Positions 1-8,532 are shown, counted from the stretch's first letter. The stretch is 64,000 bases of DNA from Bradyrhizobium sp. 139 (GCF_023074175.1 NZ_JADPKS010000169.1:1-64000); one strand, 5' to 3'. Numbers and translations are program-made. The notes: generated from the sequence alone by a model not told the origin.

Positions 1-204
1 TGCTGCCTTGGGACTGGAAGAAAACCCCTGTTCAGTCCGCGGCCTGATCGGGCCACCGCGCCAACGCGGTTATCCCGCGGCCCTCACCGGACGGTTACCT
101 TCGCCCTCGCTTCAATCTTGTTCGTATTCTTCGACGTCCACTCGCAACCGCTAGCTGTGATCGACTATCGTCCCCAGCCAATAAATCGTTGCAGAGGGGG
201 CAGC

Positions 205-1887
205 ATGGCTGGAGGCAAAATCGGTTTTGAGTACACGGGTATCGGTGCCCTGTTACGCAGTGGGCGTCTAACTGTGCCTCCCAACCAGCGTTCGTACGCA
301 TGGGAAGAAGATCATGTGCTCGACCTTTTCACTGATCTCTCGGGCGCGATCAAGGACGGCGATACCGATTATTTTCTGGGAACGGTCGTCCTGACGGGCG
401 AGGGAGTGCCGGACGTCTCTGATGGTCAACAGCGTCTGGCTACCACCTCCATTCTACTCGCCACGATACGCGACTATTTTCAGAAAGAGGGAAAGCCAAA
501 GAAGGCGCGGCAAATCGATCAAGATTATCTACGCACGATCGACTTGAAAACGGATGAAACGAAACCGCGTCTTGGCCTCAATGCTGATGATCAGCAATTC
601 TTCATCAATAATGTCCTTCTCGATGCAGAGGAAAGGACGGAGGTCGCGCCGCACGAGAACTTGAAGGAATCTAACCATCGCATTCTGCGCGCGGCTCAAC
701 TCGCTCAGCAGCATATCGCAAAAATAGTCGCCCCCTACAATCTCAAGGATGCCGAGGAAGTTCTTGTCCGTTGGGTCACTTTTCTGGACGAGAGCGCGAA
801 GGTGGTAGTCGTGCGCGTCACCGACAGTGCTTTGACGTATCGTATGTTTGAGACGCTTAACGATCGTGGGCTTCGGGCTTCTCAAGCAGATTTGCTGAAG
901 AATTACTTTTTCAGCAAGACAACCAAGATTGAGGAAGCCAATGCAAGATGGTCCTCGATTGCCGGCGCTGTTGAGTCAGTGGGCAGCGACGACCTACTTG
1001 TTACATATATACGTCATTTTTGGATTACGCAGCATGGCCCCACGAAGGAAAGAGAGCTAGCTGACAGCATCCGCAAAAAAATCTCCGGCGACCAGAAAAC
1101 CAGAGACTTTCTGCGGCAGCTTGATGAGGCTGCACCCGATTACGTGGCGCTATTCAACCCCGGTCACAGCAAATGGAATAAGTACAAGGGCGTGGTAAGA
1201 ACATACGTGCAGAACATCGATCAAGATTTAAAGGTCGAGCAAATCCGTCCCCTCCTCTTCGCCGTGGCAAGGAAGTTTTCTCCTGAGGAAGCTGTCAAAG
1301 CACTCAAGATGCTTGTTAGCTGGTCGGTCCGGTTTTTGATTTCGGGAGGAAGAGGCGGTGTTCTGGATCGCAATTACTCGCTACGCGCCCACGAAATTGG
1401 AATTGGGAAGATTACCAAAGCTAAGCAATTGCTTGCAGCGATGAAGGACCTGATCCCGAACGACGCAACATTTGAGGAAGATTTCAAGAAGGCGCGAGTG
1501 TCACAAGCGTTTTTGGCGCGCTACTATCTCCGAACTCTCGATCGCAAAATGCGTGGCGAAGATGAGCCGGAGTATGTTGCAAATCCCGAGTCCGACGTGA
1601 TCAACCTCGAGCACGTAATGCCGAAAACGCCCAGCCAAGCTTGGAAGGTTGATCCCGAAGTTGCGGCAGCGTGCGAGCGCCGGATCGGAAACATGGTTCT
1701 TCTTCAGGCCACGAAGAATGTCGCGGCAGGAAACTCCTCCTTCTCCGACAAGAAAAAGACCTATCAGCAATCTAATTTTCTCGTCACCAAGGAGATTGCC
1801 AAATCTTCTGCTTGGTCTCTAGAGCAAATAAACGCACGACAAAGCAAGCTTGCCAAAATAGCCGTTAAGACTTGGCCGATAGGGTAA
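205..1887 (+). CDS. DUF262/DUF1524 protein, GmrSD-like (candidate DNA restriction/defence)
   Basis: Protein of 560 aa. The ATG at 205 is preceded by a strong purine-rich Shine-Dalgarno (GAGGGGG); an upstream ATG at 118 has none. The N-terminal half carries the DUF262 signature: VPPNQRSYAW at about residues 24-33, DGQQRLAT at 73-80, and later FETLNDRG. The C-terminal part carries a DUF1524 HNH-like region: LEHVMP around residues 468-473 with the conserved His470, then GNMVLL near 495-500. This DUF262 plus DUF1524 order is that of GmrSD type IV restriction enzymes, which cut modified DNA, and of related defence proteins. DUF262 uses NTP hydrolysis and DUF1524 is the nuclease part. Its neighbours are another nuclease-like gene and antitoxin debris. 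Family assignment is confident; the target is unknown. Confidence 0.88.
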   Translation: MAGGKIGFEYTGIGALLRSGRLTVPPNQRSYAWEEDHVLDLFTDLSGAIKDGDTDYFLGTVVLTGEGVPDVSDGQQRLATTSILLATIRDYFQKEGKPKKARQIDQDYLRTIDLKTDETKPRLGLNADDQQFFINNVLLDAEERTEVAPHENLKESNHRILRAAQLAQQHIAKIVAPYNLKDAEEVLVRWVTFLDESAKVVVVRVTDSALTYRMFETLNDRGLRASQADLLKNYFFSKTTKIEEANARWSSIAGAVESVGSDDLLVTYIRHFWITQHGPTKERELADSIRKKISGDQKTRDFLRQLDEAAPDYVALFNPGHSKWNKYKGVVRTYVQNIDQDLKVEQIRPLLFAVARKFSPEEAVKALKMLVSWSVRFLISGGRGGVLDRNYSLRAHEIGIGKITKAKQLLAAMKDLIPNDATFEEDFKKARVSQAFLARYYLRTLDRKMRGEDEPEYVANPESDVINLEHVMPKTPSQAWKVDPEVAAACERRIGNMVLLQATKNVAAGNSSFSDKKKTYQQSNFLVTKEIAKSSAWSLEQINARQSKLAKIAVKTWPIG

Positions 1888-2084
1888 TTATGGGACTGCG
1901 CGACGTTCGTCGCCTTGTAATGGCGCATGGGCTACTCCGTGGTTACGGGAGATGTCAGCGTATGCCATTTCCGCGGTGTCCAAGAAACTGCCGCTCCCGG
2001 ACGCCGACACGATCAATCGAAGGTTTTAACAGCGGTTAACCCAGCTCAGGCAAGCTGCGGGTCACAAAAAGAGGGCAGGGCAAA

Positions 2085-2954
2085 ATGGCGCTCGAACTGA
2101 AGAAGATATCTCCGGTCGAATTGCGTTCAGTTGGTCTGAACGAGAAGTGGCTACAGGAACAGATCAAGGCCGATACGACTATTCTCGGCCTCGGTGAACT
2201 CGACATCATCGGGAAAGAGCACAAACAGCAGCCCGGGGGGCGGATCGATTTCCTAATGCATCACGCCGACACTGATCTCTTCTATGAAGTCGAGATCATG
2301 CTAGGCACCCTCGACGAGAGCCACATCGTACGCACGATCGAATATTGGGACGTGGAGCGGCAGAGGCGGCCGCAATCCGATCACCGAGCCGTCATCGTGG
2401 CTGAGAACATCACCAGCCGGTTCTTCAACGTCCTCCGCTTGCTCAACCGCTCCGTCCCCATGATTGCGATCCAGCTGAGTGCGTTCAAGCTGGATGACAA
2501 TAAGATCGTGTTGCACGCTGTAACCGTCCTCGACGTCGTTGAAGAGATCGTGGAGGAGGATGGCCCCGAAGAGATGGAGGAGACCGATCGGGCTTACTGG
2601 GAGAAGAAGCGCGACCCCGGGTCTATCTCTGTTGTGGACAAAATCGCCAGTGCTCTGCGAGCATTGGGAGTTGATTTGCAAATCGCTTACAACAAACACC
2701 ACATTGCACTGCGTTCGACAGGCAAGAATTTCTGCTGGTTCCGCCCTCGGAAAACCCCGGGCTATTGCCATGTTGATTTCAAGCTCACTCCGGACGTTCG
2801 CGATCAAGCATTAGCCGCTATGCAGGCGAGGGGCATGGACGCGTCGTCACGAGGCGCGAGCCGCGTTACGTTCAGCATCACCAATAAGGCAATCGACGAT
2901 CATCTTGAAATGGTCGTCGATGAGCTGAAAAAGGCGGAAGTTCTAAGCTTGTAG
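2085..2954 (+). CDS. PD-(D/E)XK nuclease-like hypothetical protein
   Basis: Protein of 289 aa. The ATG follows GAGGGCAGGGCAAA, a usable Shine-Dalgarno. Residues 20-75 look like a restriction-endonuclease-fold core: an acidic helix (EKWLQEQI), then RIDFL with Asp55, a hairpin, and YEVEIMLG with Glu68 and Glu70. The expected lysine of E-x-K is a glutamate here, so catalysis is uncertain. The middle (residues 155-175) is strongly acidic. The C-terminal 100 residues look like a separate small domain. It lies 197 bp downstream of the DUF262 gene on the same strand, which suggests a shared accessory or defence locus. Function is inferred from fold-like motifs only. Confidence 0.75.
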   Translation: MALELKKISPVELRSVGLNEKWLQEQIKADTTILGLGELDIIGKEHKQQPGGRIDFLMHHADTDLFYEVEIMLGTLDESHIVRTIEYWDVERQRRPQSDHRAVIVAENITSRFFNVLRLLNRSVPMIAIQLSAFKLDDNKIVLHAVTVLDVVEEIVEEDGPEEMEETDRAYWEKKRDPGSISVVDKIASALRALGVDLQIAYNKHHIALRSTGKNFCWFRPRKTPGYCHVDFKLTPDVRDQALAAMQARGMDASSRGASRVTFSITNKAIDDHLEMVVDELKKAEVLSL

Positions 2955-2969
2955 AGCGAGCGGTTAGTC

Positions 2970-3170
2970 ATGACAATGATGGGCCAAGATGAGGTTGCGC
3001 AATATTTGAACGATCACGTGCAGCAATCATGGGATGCCGACGAAGATGATCGGGATTACTCAACGCCCGAAGAGATGATGACTTGGCCTAAAGACTATTT
3101 ACGTGGGCGTCCGACAGCTTATCGGTCAGGAAACCCGAGAACTCTCCAATCATATTTGGAATTACGGTGA
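2970..3170 (+). CDS. Small acidic hypothetical protein
   Basis: Protein of 66 aa starting 15 bp after the preceding stop, so probably cotranscribed. The first half is rich in Asp and Glu (residues 18-35). No domain, signal peptide or membrane segment is visible. An ATG with GAGCGAG upstream is the likely start; the second in-frame ATG, four codons along, is an alternative. I do not recognise the family. It could be a partner of the nuclease-like gene or a chance open frame. Confidence 0.4.
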   Translation: MTMMGQDEVAQYLNDHVQQSWDADEDDRDYSTPEEMMTWPKDYLRGRPTAYRSGNPRTLQSYLELR

Positions 3171-3262
3171 CAGTGCACAAAACGTCCCAGGCCAGCATAT
3201 TTATAATTGGCCGGACTGTGCTTGAATGGACCTACGGATGGCTATCGGGAGGCGAGACGTTA

Positions 3263-3476
3263 ATGGTCGAAGACAGCGGTAAAGCCATACGGCTGGCGCG
3301 GGTCGATCGCCTGGCCGTCAACGTGTTCAGCGATACGGCCAAGGCACATCGCTGGTTGCGCAAGTCCAAGAAAGGCCTTGGGCGGCGAGACGCCGCTCGC
3401 TTACCTCGCGACGGAGGCGGGGGCGCGGGTCGTCGAGGAGATGCTGGATCAGATCGATCACGGCATTTGGGCGTGA
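3263..3476 (+). pseudogene. Frameshifted MbcA/ParS/Xre-type antitoxin (DUF2384)
   Basis: The first frame reads ...VEDSGKAIRLARVDRLAVN... then AKAHRWLRKSKKGLG, the middle of a DUF2384 toxin-binding domain. After GGCCTTGGG near 3382 the homology continues in the next frame as ETPLAYLATEAG then VVEEMLDQIDHGIWA, ending at TGA 3474-3476. A single extra base explains the shift. Intact relatives pair with RES-domain toxins; none is seen here. The N-terminal helix-turn-helix half is also missing, so this is a decayed remnant. A sequencing error could account for the shift but not for the missing N-terminus. Confidence 0.7.
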
Positions 3477-3534
3477 GGCACTGGCGGATCTCCAATTTCG
3501 CCGGTCTGTCGGCGTGGTCGCCAAGTCGCCGGCT

Positions 3535-3660
3535 CACTGCGCCGGTCGGCATCGCCGCGACCAGCGCGACCATGCTGGCGGCCAGCGGCGGGCAGGTGCC
3601 AGTTTTGCCAGCACGAACGCGGCCGCCGGCATCGCCAGCAGTTTGAGCGCGCACGCCGCA
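3535..3660 (-). pseudogene. Degenerate fragment duplicating part of the AEC transporter gene
   Basis: Read on the minus strand the segment encodes ALKLLAMPAAAFVLAK, then after a frame change VALVAAMPTGA. These match ALKLLAMPAAAFALAK and VVLFAAMPTGA in the AEC transporter immediately downstream (3990-4925). About 110 bp are recognisably duplicated, with indels. It looks like the scar of a partial duplication, or of an insertion that split an earlier copy. Confidence 0.6.
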
Positions 3661-3807
3661 ACGATCAGCGAACGAAGTTAGCGTCTATGCCTGATCTCGT
3701 TGAGGTTGTGAGTGCGCGACATTAGCTCTGCTGGCCGTGTTCGGCTAGACCATGTTCAGCATTTGGAGTACCCTTTGGATACAGCAACATGTCAGCGGAG
3801 GTCCTCC

Positions 3808-3978
3808 GTGGAACATCGCGGCGTAAGCTTCTCGATCGTTGAAATGAGCTATTTGTCCGGTTGGCAGTGGACTGTCGGAAAGGGCCGTACAGTGTCAGTC
3901 GGTGTCTGTGCGACGAGGCGGGATGCGATTCGCCAAGCTCAGACCTTCATTGACGCGATTGTGGACTGGGCTGCCTAA
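3808..3978 (+). CDS. Small hypothetical protein
   Basis: Protein of 56 aa. The GTG at 3808 is preceded by GCGGAGG 6-12 bases upstream and is preferred over the longer frame from 3712, which has no ribosome site. The C-terminus (TRRDAIRQAQTFIDAIV) is an amphipathic helix. The family is not recognised; small proteins of this style are common in rhizobial genomes. It is convergent with the AEC transporter gene, with 11 bp between them. Confidence 0.45.
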   Translation: MEHRGVSFSIVEMSYLSGWQWTVGKGRTVSVGVCATRRDAIRQAQTFIDAIVDWAA

Positions 3979-3989
3979 GCGGCGCGGCG

Positions 3990-4925
3990 CTACTTCACCC
4001 CCGCCACCATCATCACCACCACCGGCAACGTCACCGCCGCCAGCAGCGTCCCCAGCGCCACCGCGCCCGACACCGGGTTCACCAGTCGCTGGTACTGAAC
4101 CGCAAAAATATACGCGTTCGCGCCGGTCGGCATTGCCGCGAACAGCACGACCACGCCGGCAGCCGTCGGCGGCAGGTCGAGCAGCTTGGCCAGTGCGAAG
4201 GCGGCCGCCGGCATCGCCAGCAGTTTTAGCGCGCTCATGGCGAGGATGCCGATCTTCTCGCCCCTGACCTCGAACCGAAACAGGTTGATGCCGAGTGCGA
4301 TCAGCGCCGCCGGCGATCCCGCCTGCGCCAGCAGTTCGATGGTCTTGTCGACGACGGGGTGAAGGCCGACGCCCGTGAAGCGCCAGAGCAGGCCGAGGCC
4401 GATCGCCAGCATGATCGGGTTGCGCGACAGATCCACGAGCACCGGCAGGATGACCGAGAGCGCCGAGCCGGTCTGCTTGCGGCTGACCCATTCCATTTGC
4501 AGCGAGCCGCAGAGCCAGAGCAGCGGCGTGTTCACCGACAGGATCAGCGCCATCGGCCCTGCGGCCTCGTTGCCCAGCGCCGAGAGCGTCAGCGGAATGC
4601 CGAGCATCACGATGTTGCCGTAGACCGAGCCGATCGCGAACACGACGCCGTCGTCGCGCCGCTGGCGCAGCAGGGCCGACAGCGCCAGTGCCGCGATCCA
4701 GGTGATCGCGAGCGCGCCGTAATAGGCGCCCCACATTCGCCAGGAGCTGACGTCGGAAAATTCCGACACGACGATGGTGCGGAACAGCAGGGCGGGGATG
4801 GCGATGCTGAAGGCGAATTCGGAGATGCCCTTGTGCGCGGTCTCGGAGACGAAGCGAAACAGCACCGCGGCATAGCCGGCCGCGATCAGGGCAAACACCG
4901 GCGCGACGATCAATACGGTGGCCAT
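3990..4925 (-). CDS. AEC (auxin efflux carrier) family transporter
   Basis: Protein of 311 aa, the usual length for bacterial AEC permeases. It is hydrophobic throughout with about ten predicted transmembrane segments: an N-terminal block beginning VLIVAPVFALIAAGYAA and a C-terminal block ending VVVMMVAGVK. The family signature AAMPTGANAYIFA is present in the last third. AEC proteins export small organic anions through the inner membrane; the substrate cannot be read from the sequence. A degraded partial duplicate lies just beyond its 3' end at about 3535-3660. Confidence 0.9.
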   Translation of the reverse strand: MATVLIVAPVFALIAAGYAAVLFRFVSETAHKGISEFAFSIAIPALLFRTIVVSEFSDVSSWRMWGAYYGALAITWIAALALSALLRQRRDDGVVFAIGSVYGNIVMLGIPLTLSALGNEAAGPMALILSVNTPLLWLCGSLQMEWVSRKQTGSALSVILPVLVDLSRNPIMLAIGLGLLWRFTGVGLHPVVDKTIELLAQAGSPAALIALGINLFRFEVRGEKIGILAMSALKLLAMPAAAFALAKLLDLPPTAAGVVVLFAAMPTGANAYIFAVQYQRLVNPVSGAVALGTLLAAVTLPVVVMMVAGVK

Positions 4926-5296
4926 GCACCCCTCAACCTCACGGGGACATCAGCTGACCACCCCACACATCCTCGACGATGGCATCATGCCCCTGTTTTG
5001 CCCGACGAGTCAAATCGACTTCGTAAAATCCGTAAAGCGCAATCCGCGCTTGGACTTGGCTACTGTGCATGGGGTTGTTTTCGCGTTTTTTTGCCGGACG
5101 GCCGCTGAAGCCGCGGGCGGACCCGATCTCGCACGTCTTGCCAAAGGGTTGGCTGTCCGCCGCGGGATCGTGGCTGGTGCCGGGCTGCCGGCCTGTTGCC
5201 GAGAGCGCACAGCCATCGGGTTTCGCATCCCGGCTCGGTTGCCAACCAACCGGTGTTCACCCACTATCCGCTCCGACTCGACATTTGGGGGCATCG

Positions 5297-5650
5297 ATGC
5301 TGGCGTTCCGTTTTCAGAAGTCCTTGGCTGCGGCCGTTGCCGGGATCGCCCTCGCCATCCTGGTCCACCCCGGCGCCGGCTTCGCCTACACGCCGGAAGA
5401 GCAGCAGGCCTGCACGCCGGATGCGATGCGGCTGTGCGGCGAGTTCGTTCCGAACGTCGACGCCATCACCGCCTGCATGATCCAGAAGAAGACGCAGCTC
5501 TCGCCGCAGTGCCGGGCGTTCTTCCGGCCGGGACCCGAGCCGGGCGAGGACCGCGCCGGCAAGCCGACCAGCATCGCGCCCAAAGCCGCCAGGAAGAGCA
5601 CCAAGCCGGCGCCGAAGGCGGCCAAGACAAAGAAATCCAGCGAAGGCTGA
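5297..5650 (+). CDS. Small secreted protein with four cysteines and a Lys/Ala-rich tail
   Basis: Protein of 117 aa. A Sec signal peptide covers residues 1-30 (basic start, hydrophobic core, AGFA before the cleavage site). The mature part holds Cys39, Cys47, Cys60 and Cys72, spaced so that two disulfides are likely in the periplasm. The last 40 residues are rich in Lys, Ala and Pro. The ATG at 5297 gives a clean signal peptide; the longer frame from 5069 does not. Proteins of this style are conserved in Bradyrhizobium-like genomes without known function. Confidence 0.75.
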   Translation: MLAFRFQKSLAAAVAGIALAILVHPGAGFAYTPEEQQACTPDAMRLCGEFVPNVDAITACMIQKKTQLSPQCRAFFRPGPEPGEDRAGKPTSIAPKAARKSTKPAPKAAKTKKSSEG

Positions 5651-6082
5651 ACGGGGGGCTGCGTTCCCGCTTTGAAACTCGTCTCATCGGGCAAAAGCGC
5701 GAAAGCGTCTTGGCGTGGACGCCCCGGGCATTTGCGTGTCCGGCATCAGCTCCGCGACAGCCACCGGACTCCTTTTGTTCGCCTCCCGCGTGCGGACGCT
5801 TGCGACGATGACGAACGCGTTCGATGAAAGAGAGCTGCGAGAGGGAGTGCGCGGCGAGGTTGTATTCCATTTTTTCCCACGTCGCTGCTCAAAAAGCGCA
5901 CGATCGCCGGTGTGAAGGGCGCTTCATTGCAGTTTGTGCCTTCGTCGCGCGAAGCAGTGTGACTCAAAAGCCAACACGCTTTGTTATTTCGTGGCTTCGA
6001 CGCAACTCCCGATAAATTTTTCTTTCGCGAATCAGTGTGGTGATTCATTTTCGTCATCTGGGGTCAATCTGGAGGCAGAGGT
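5651..6082. other. Non-coding spacer upstream of parA
   Basis: About 430 bp without a convincing gene. The right end is AT-rich and contains the perfect inverted repeat listed at 6029-6046 and the strong ribosome site GGAGGCAGAGGT before the parA start. Nothing else stands out. Confidence 0.5.
6029..6046. promoter_or_regulatory. Inverted repeat GAATCA-N6-TGATTC upstream of parA
   Basis: Perfect 6-bp arms around GTGTGG, ending 36 bp before the parA start codon. The position fits an operator or a partition-type binding site. The binding protein is unknown. Confidence 0.35.
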
Positions 6083-6760
6083 ATGAACGTTATTGTTTTT
6101 GCATCGCGTAAAGGTGGCTCGGGCAAGAGTACCCTGGCCGCACATCTCGCCGCGCAGATCAAGGCGACGAAGCCCATCCTGCTCGTCGATGCGGATCCGC
6201 AAGGCTCGCTCACATTGTGGCACAAACTGCGCGGCACGAACGAGCCGCCGATCAAGGCTGCCGTGAACTCGGTCAGCGGCATCGTCTCCGCTGCCAGGCG
6301 CGACGGTTATGAATGGGTGTTGATCGACACGCCGCCGAACCTGTCGGCCGTCGTCGACGACGCGATCCGCAATGCGACGATGGTGATCATTCCGGCGCGT
6401 CCCGGCGTGTTCGACGTCAACGCGGTGCAGGAAACCATCCAGATGTGCCGTGCGGCGCGCAAGCCCTATGCGGTCGTGGTCAACGGCGCCCCGGCGCGGC
6501 GCGACGAGTCCGAAAGCCCGATCGTCACCATCGCCCGCGAGGCGCTGGCGAAATTCCGTGCTCCGGTGTGGGGCGGCCAGATCACCAACCGTTCGGATTT
6601 GCTGATGGCGCTCAGCCACGGCGAAGGCGCGCGCGAGTATCAGGCCGAGAGCCGTGCGGCCCAGGAAATCGCAAGGCTGTGGGCGGCGATCGAGCGTTCC
6701 GTGAAGGCTATTCGCGGCACGGCGTCGGCATCCGGCGCAATGCACAAGCAGGCGGCATAA
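6083..6760 (+). CDS. ParA-family ATPase
   Basis: Protein of 225 aa with the deviant Walker A motif KGGSGKST (residues 10-17; signature Lys10 and catalytic Lys15), the A' motif LLVDADPQG with Asp36 and Asp38, and a Walker B-like LIDTPPN near residue 85. The length matches compact ParA/MinD-like orphan ATPases that position cargo on the nucleoid or membrane. No parB lies next to it, so this is not an ordinary parAB locus. Ribosome site GGAGG. A strong hairpin terminator follows at 6785. Confidence 0.92.
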   Translation: MNVIVFASRKGGSGKSTLAAHLAAQIKATKPILLVDADPQGSLTLWHKLRGTNEPPIKAAVNSVSGIVSAARRDGYEWVLIDTPPNLSAVVDDAIRNATMVIIPARPGVFDVNAVQETIQMCRAARKPYAVVVNGAPARRDESESPIVTIAREALAKFRAPVWGGQITNRSDLLMALSHGEGAREYQAESRAAQEIARLWAAIERSVKAIRGTASASGAMHKQAA

Positions 6761-6784
6761 TTTTCATAAATCATTCCCCGGACG

Positions 6785-6811
6785 AAAAACGCGCGGACGT
6801 CCGCGCGTTTT
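6785..6811 (+). terminator. Rho-independent terminator after parA
   Basis: The perfect palindrome AAAACGCGCGGACGTCCGCG, continuing CGTTTT, lies 25 bp after the parA stop. The T/A-flanked GC stem is symmetrical, so it may also serve the opposite strand. Confidence 0.75.
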
Positions 6812-6818
6812 GCGTTTC

Positions 6819-6878
6819 TGGGCGAGCGCGATCCGGAAAAGTGTGCAGCGGTTTTCCGAAAAGATCGTGCTCAAAAAG
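6819..6878. repeat. Dispersed short repeat (GATCCGGAAAAGTGTG family)
   Basis: The segment containing GATCCGGAAAAGTGTGCAGC, then GGTTTTCCGAAAAGATC, matches from memory a short intergenic repeat frequent in Bradyrhizobium genomes. CGGAAAA and TTTTCCG form a hairpin. Confidence 0.45.
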
Positions 6879-6890
6879 TAAGAATGTTGG

Positions 6891-7037
6891 TCACGCCACC
6901 ATCAGCATGTAGAACACGATGACCGGCGACAAAGTGAGGATCACCGACCAGATGCCGGCGGCCCAGAGAATGTCCTCGGTGGTAAAGCCCTGCTGTCCGG
7001 CGCCGTAATGCGACACCACTTCATTCTGAGTATTCAC
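6891..7037 (-). CDS. Tiny single-span membrane protein (48 aa)
   Basis: A GTG-started frame of 48 codons. A polar N-terminus is followed by GFTTEDILWAAGIW, then a hydrophobic span of about 22 residues ending YMLMVA. The sequence GGGGGCG sits just upstream of the GTG. It resembles the next small gene (7169-7318) in length and layout: polar head, (D)ILxA/G, a Gly/Trp patch, LxxxPVxVF, short end. The two are probably diverged paralogues. It likely sits in the inner membrane; role unknown. Confidence 0.6.
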   Translation of the reverse strand: MNTQNEVVSHYGAGQQGFTTEDILWAAGIWSVILTLSPVIVFYMLMVA

Positions 7038-7168
7038 GAAACGCCCCCGCGATTTCTTCGCTTATGGACGTCAGTGATAGGCGGGATGTTTTAAGATTCC
7101 GGGGCGCAATTTCGTGGGCATTCGAACACAGGCGGTACCACGGATTAACCATCCGCGCGGTGCACGCT

Positions 7169-7318
7169 TCAGCCGGCCAGCCAGATGCGAAACACCAGCA
7201 CCGGCATCAGGCCGAGCATCACCGCCCAGAACCCGAATGACGACACCACCAGAATTCCCTGCAAGAGATCGGCGGGCGCGAATTGGCTCGCGGCCGTAGG
7301 CCGGGTGCGATGCCCCAT
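7169..7318 (-). CDS. Tiny single-span membrane protein (49 aa), paralogue of the neighbour
   Basis: Frame of 49 codons with an ATG at 7318 and a good ribosome site (AAGGGGG). The N-terminal 15 residues are basic and polar. FAPADLLQGILVV leads into a hydrophobic segment with LGLMPVLVF and the end RIWLAG. It shares PVxVF and the general pattern with the 48-aa protein at 6891-7037. Same strand, 131 bp apart. No family recognised. Confidence 0.62.
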   Translation of the reverse strand: MGHRTRPTAASQFAPADLLQGILVVSSFGFWAVMLGLMPVLVFRIWLAG

Positions 7319-7442
7319 GGTTATTCCCCCTTTGGAAGACTTTGAATGAAAACGATAGGCGCGATTGCGTAAACGAGGCGTGGATGCGCTATGCCGCAGC
7401 AGCGAAGCCGATTGGGGCGAGGTTAACCACGGATTCCGCTCT

Positions 7443-7495
7443 CTCGCTCCCTCTCCCCGTTCTGACGGGGAGAGGGTGGGGTGAGGGGAGGGTAA
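7443..7495. repeat. Hairpin repeat CTCCCTCTCCCC...GGGGAGAGGGTGG
   Basis: Near-perfect inverted repeat CCCTCTCCCCGTTCTGACGG followed by GGAGAGGG, immediately before the stop of the DapA-family gene (minus strand). It is a widespread intergenic hairpin in rhizobial genomes and may act as a transcription or mRNA 3' end. Confidence 0.5.
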
Positions 7496-7500
7496 GCAAG

Positions 7501-8409
7501 CTACGCCGCGACTTTCATTCGCCGCTCGATTTCGCGATCGAGCGCGGCGGCGAGCTCGCTGCCGACTTCGATCATCGGCAGGCGCACTTCGGGGCTGTCG
7601 ATGAGGCCGCATCGCCATAGCCAGTACTTCGCCGGCGCCGGGCTCGGCTCGGCGAACAACAGGCGCGTCAGCTCCGCGACCTCGTGCCAGCGCGCCAGTG
7701 CCGCGTCGTGGTTGCCTCGCTTCAACTCGGTGTGCACAGCCGCAAATGTCGCGGTCTCGACATGCGCGGACAGCACGATGCCGCCGTCGGCGCCGTCGGT
7801 GAGTGCCTCGAGATAGTTCGCATCCTCGCCGGTGAGCACGCGAAAGCCCTTCGGCCGGTCGCGCAAGAGCGCGATGGATTGCTCGCGGCTCGCGCCGCAG
7901 TCCTTCAGCCCGACGATGTTGGGATGCTCGGCGAGCCGCAGCAGCGTCTGGTTCGTGATGTTGACCGAGGTGCGATAGGGAATGTTGTAGAGCGCCAGCG
8001 GCCAGGCGGCGTGATCGGCAAGCGCCTCGAAGTGCGCCAGGAGTCCGCGCTGCGAGGGCCGCACGTAATAGGGGCTCGCGATCAGATAGCCGTCGATCGG
8101 CCAGTCCGCGGTTTCATCGAGGCGATCCTTCAGCCGCGACGTATCCGCGCCTGACAGGCCGAGGCAGATCGGAATGCTGCGGCGGCCTGCGGCCATCTCG
8201 TCGCGCACGATGGCAACGAGGCGTTCGAGCTCGGCGTCCCTCAGCGTCATGCCTTCGCCGGAGGTCGCCCCCAGGATGAAGCCGTCGACGGCTTGCGTGC
8301 AGTAGTGCCGCGTCAGCCGCCGCAGCGACGTCTCGTCGAGGCGGCCGTCGCGAAACGGCGTCACCAGCGGCAGCCAGAGCCCGTGCAAATGATCTTGTAG
8401 GCCGGTCAT
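7501..8409 (-). CDS. DapA-family aldolase (dihydrodipicolinate synthase-like)
   Basis: Protein of 302 aa, a full-length class I aldolase (TIM barrel). LVTPF lies at 15-19, GATSGEG at 48-53, the YNIPYRT motif with Tyr141, and the Schiff-base lysine Lys169 in GLKDCG. Tyr and Lys are 28 residues apart, as in E. coli DapA (133 and 161). Whether it is the lysine-pathway enzyme or a paralogue such as a keto-sugar-acid aldolase cannot be told; it stands alone without other dap genes. An AGAAGGAG ribosome site precedes the ATG. The leader holds terminator-like hairpins (8454-8556). Confidence 0.88.
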   Translation of the reverse strand: MTGLQDHLHGLWLPLVTPFRDGRLDETSLRRLTRHYCTQAVDGFILGATSGEGMTLRDAELERLVAIVRDEMAAGRRSIPICLGLSGADTSRLKDRLDETADWPIDGYLIASPYYVRPSQRGLLAHFEALADHAAWPLALYNIPYRTSVNITNQTLLRLAEHPNIVGLKDCGASREQSIALLRDRPKGFRVLTGEDANYLEALTDGADGGIVLSAHVETATFAAVHTELKRGNHDAALARWHEVAELTRLLFAEPSPAPAKYWLWRCGLIDSPEVRLPMIEVGSELAAALDREIERRMKVAA

Positions 8410-8453
8410 GTTCCATCTCCTTCTCGTAAAAAACCTGAGACGGAGGGCACATC

Positions 8454-8482
8454 AAAAAACCCCGTCCAGGCGGCGGGGTTTT
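8454..8482 (-). terminator. Hairpin terminator or attenuator upstream of the DapA-family gene
   Basis: AAAACCCCG and CGGGGTTTT form a 9-bp stem with a 9-base loop. On the minus strand it is followed by six T. It lies 45 bp before the DapA-family start codon, so minus-strand transcripts must read through it. Confidence 0.6.
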
Positions 8483-8532
8483 CGAAGAGTGCTTGCGATG
8501 ACGAAGCTGGTCTAGCGCGCGCAACAATCCGA

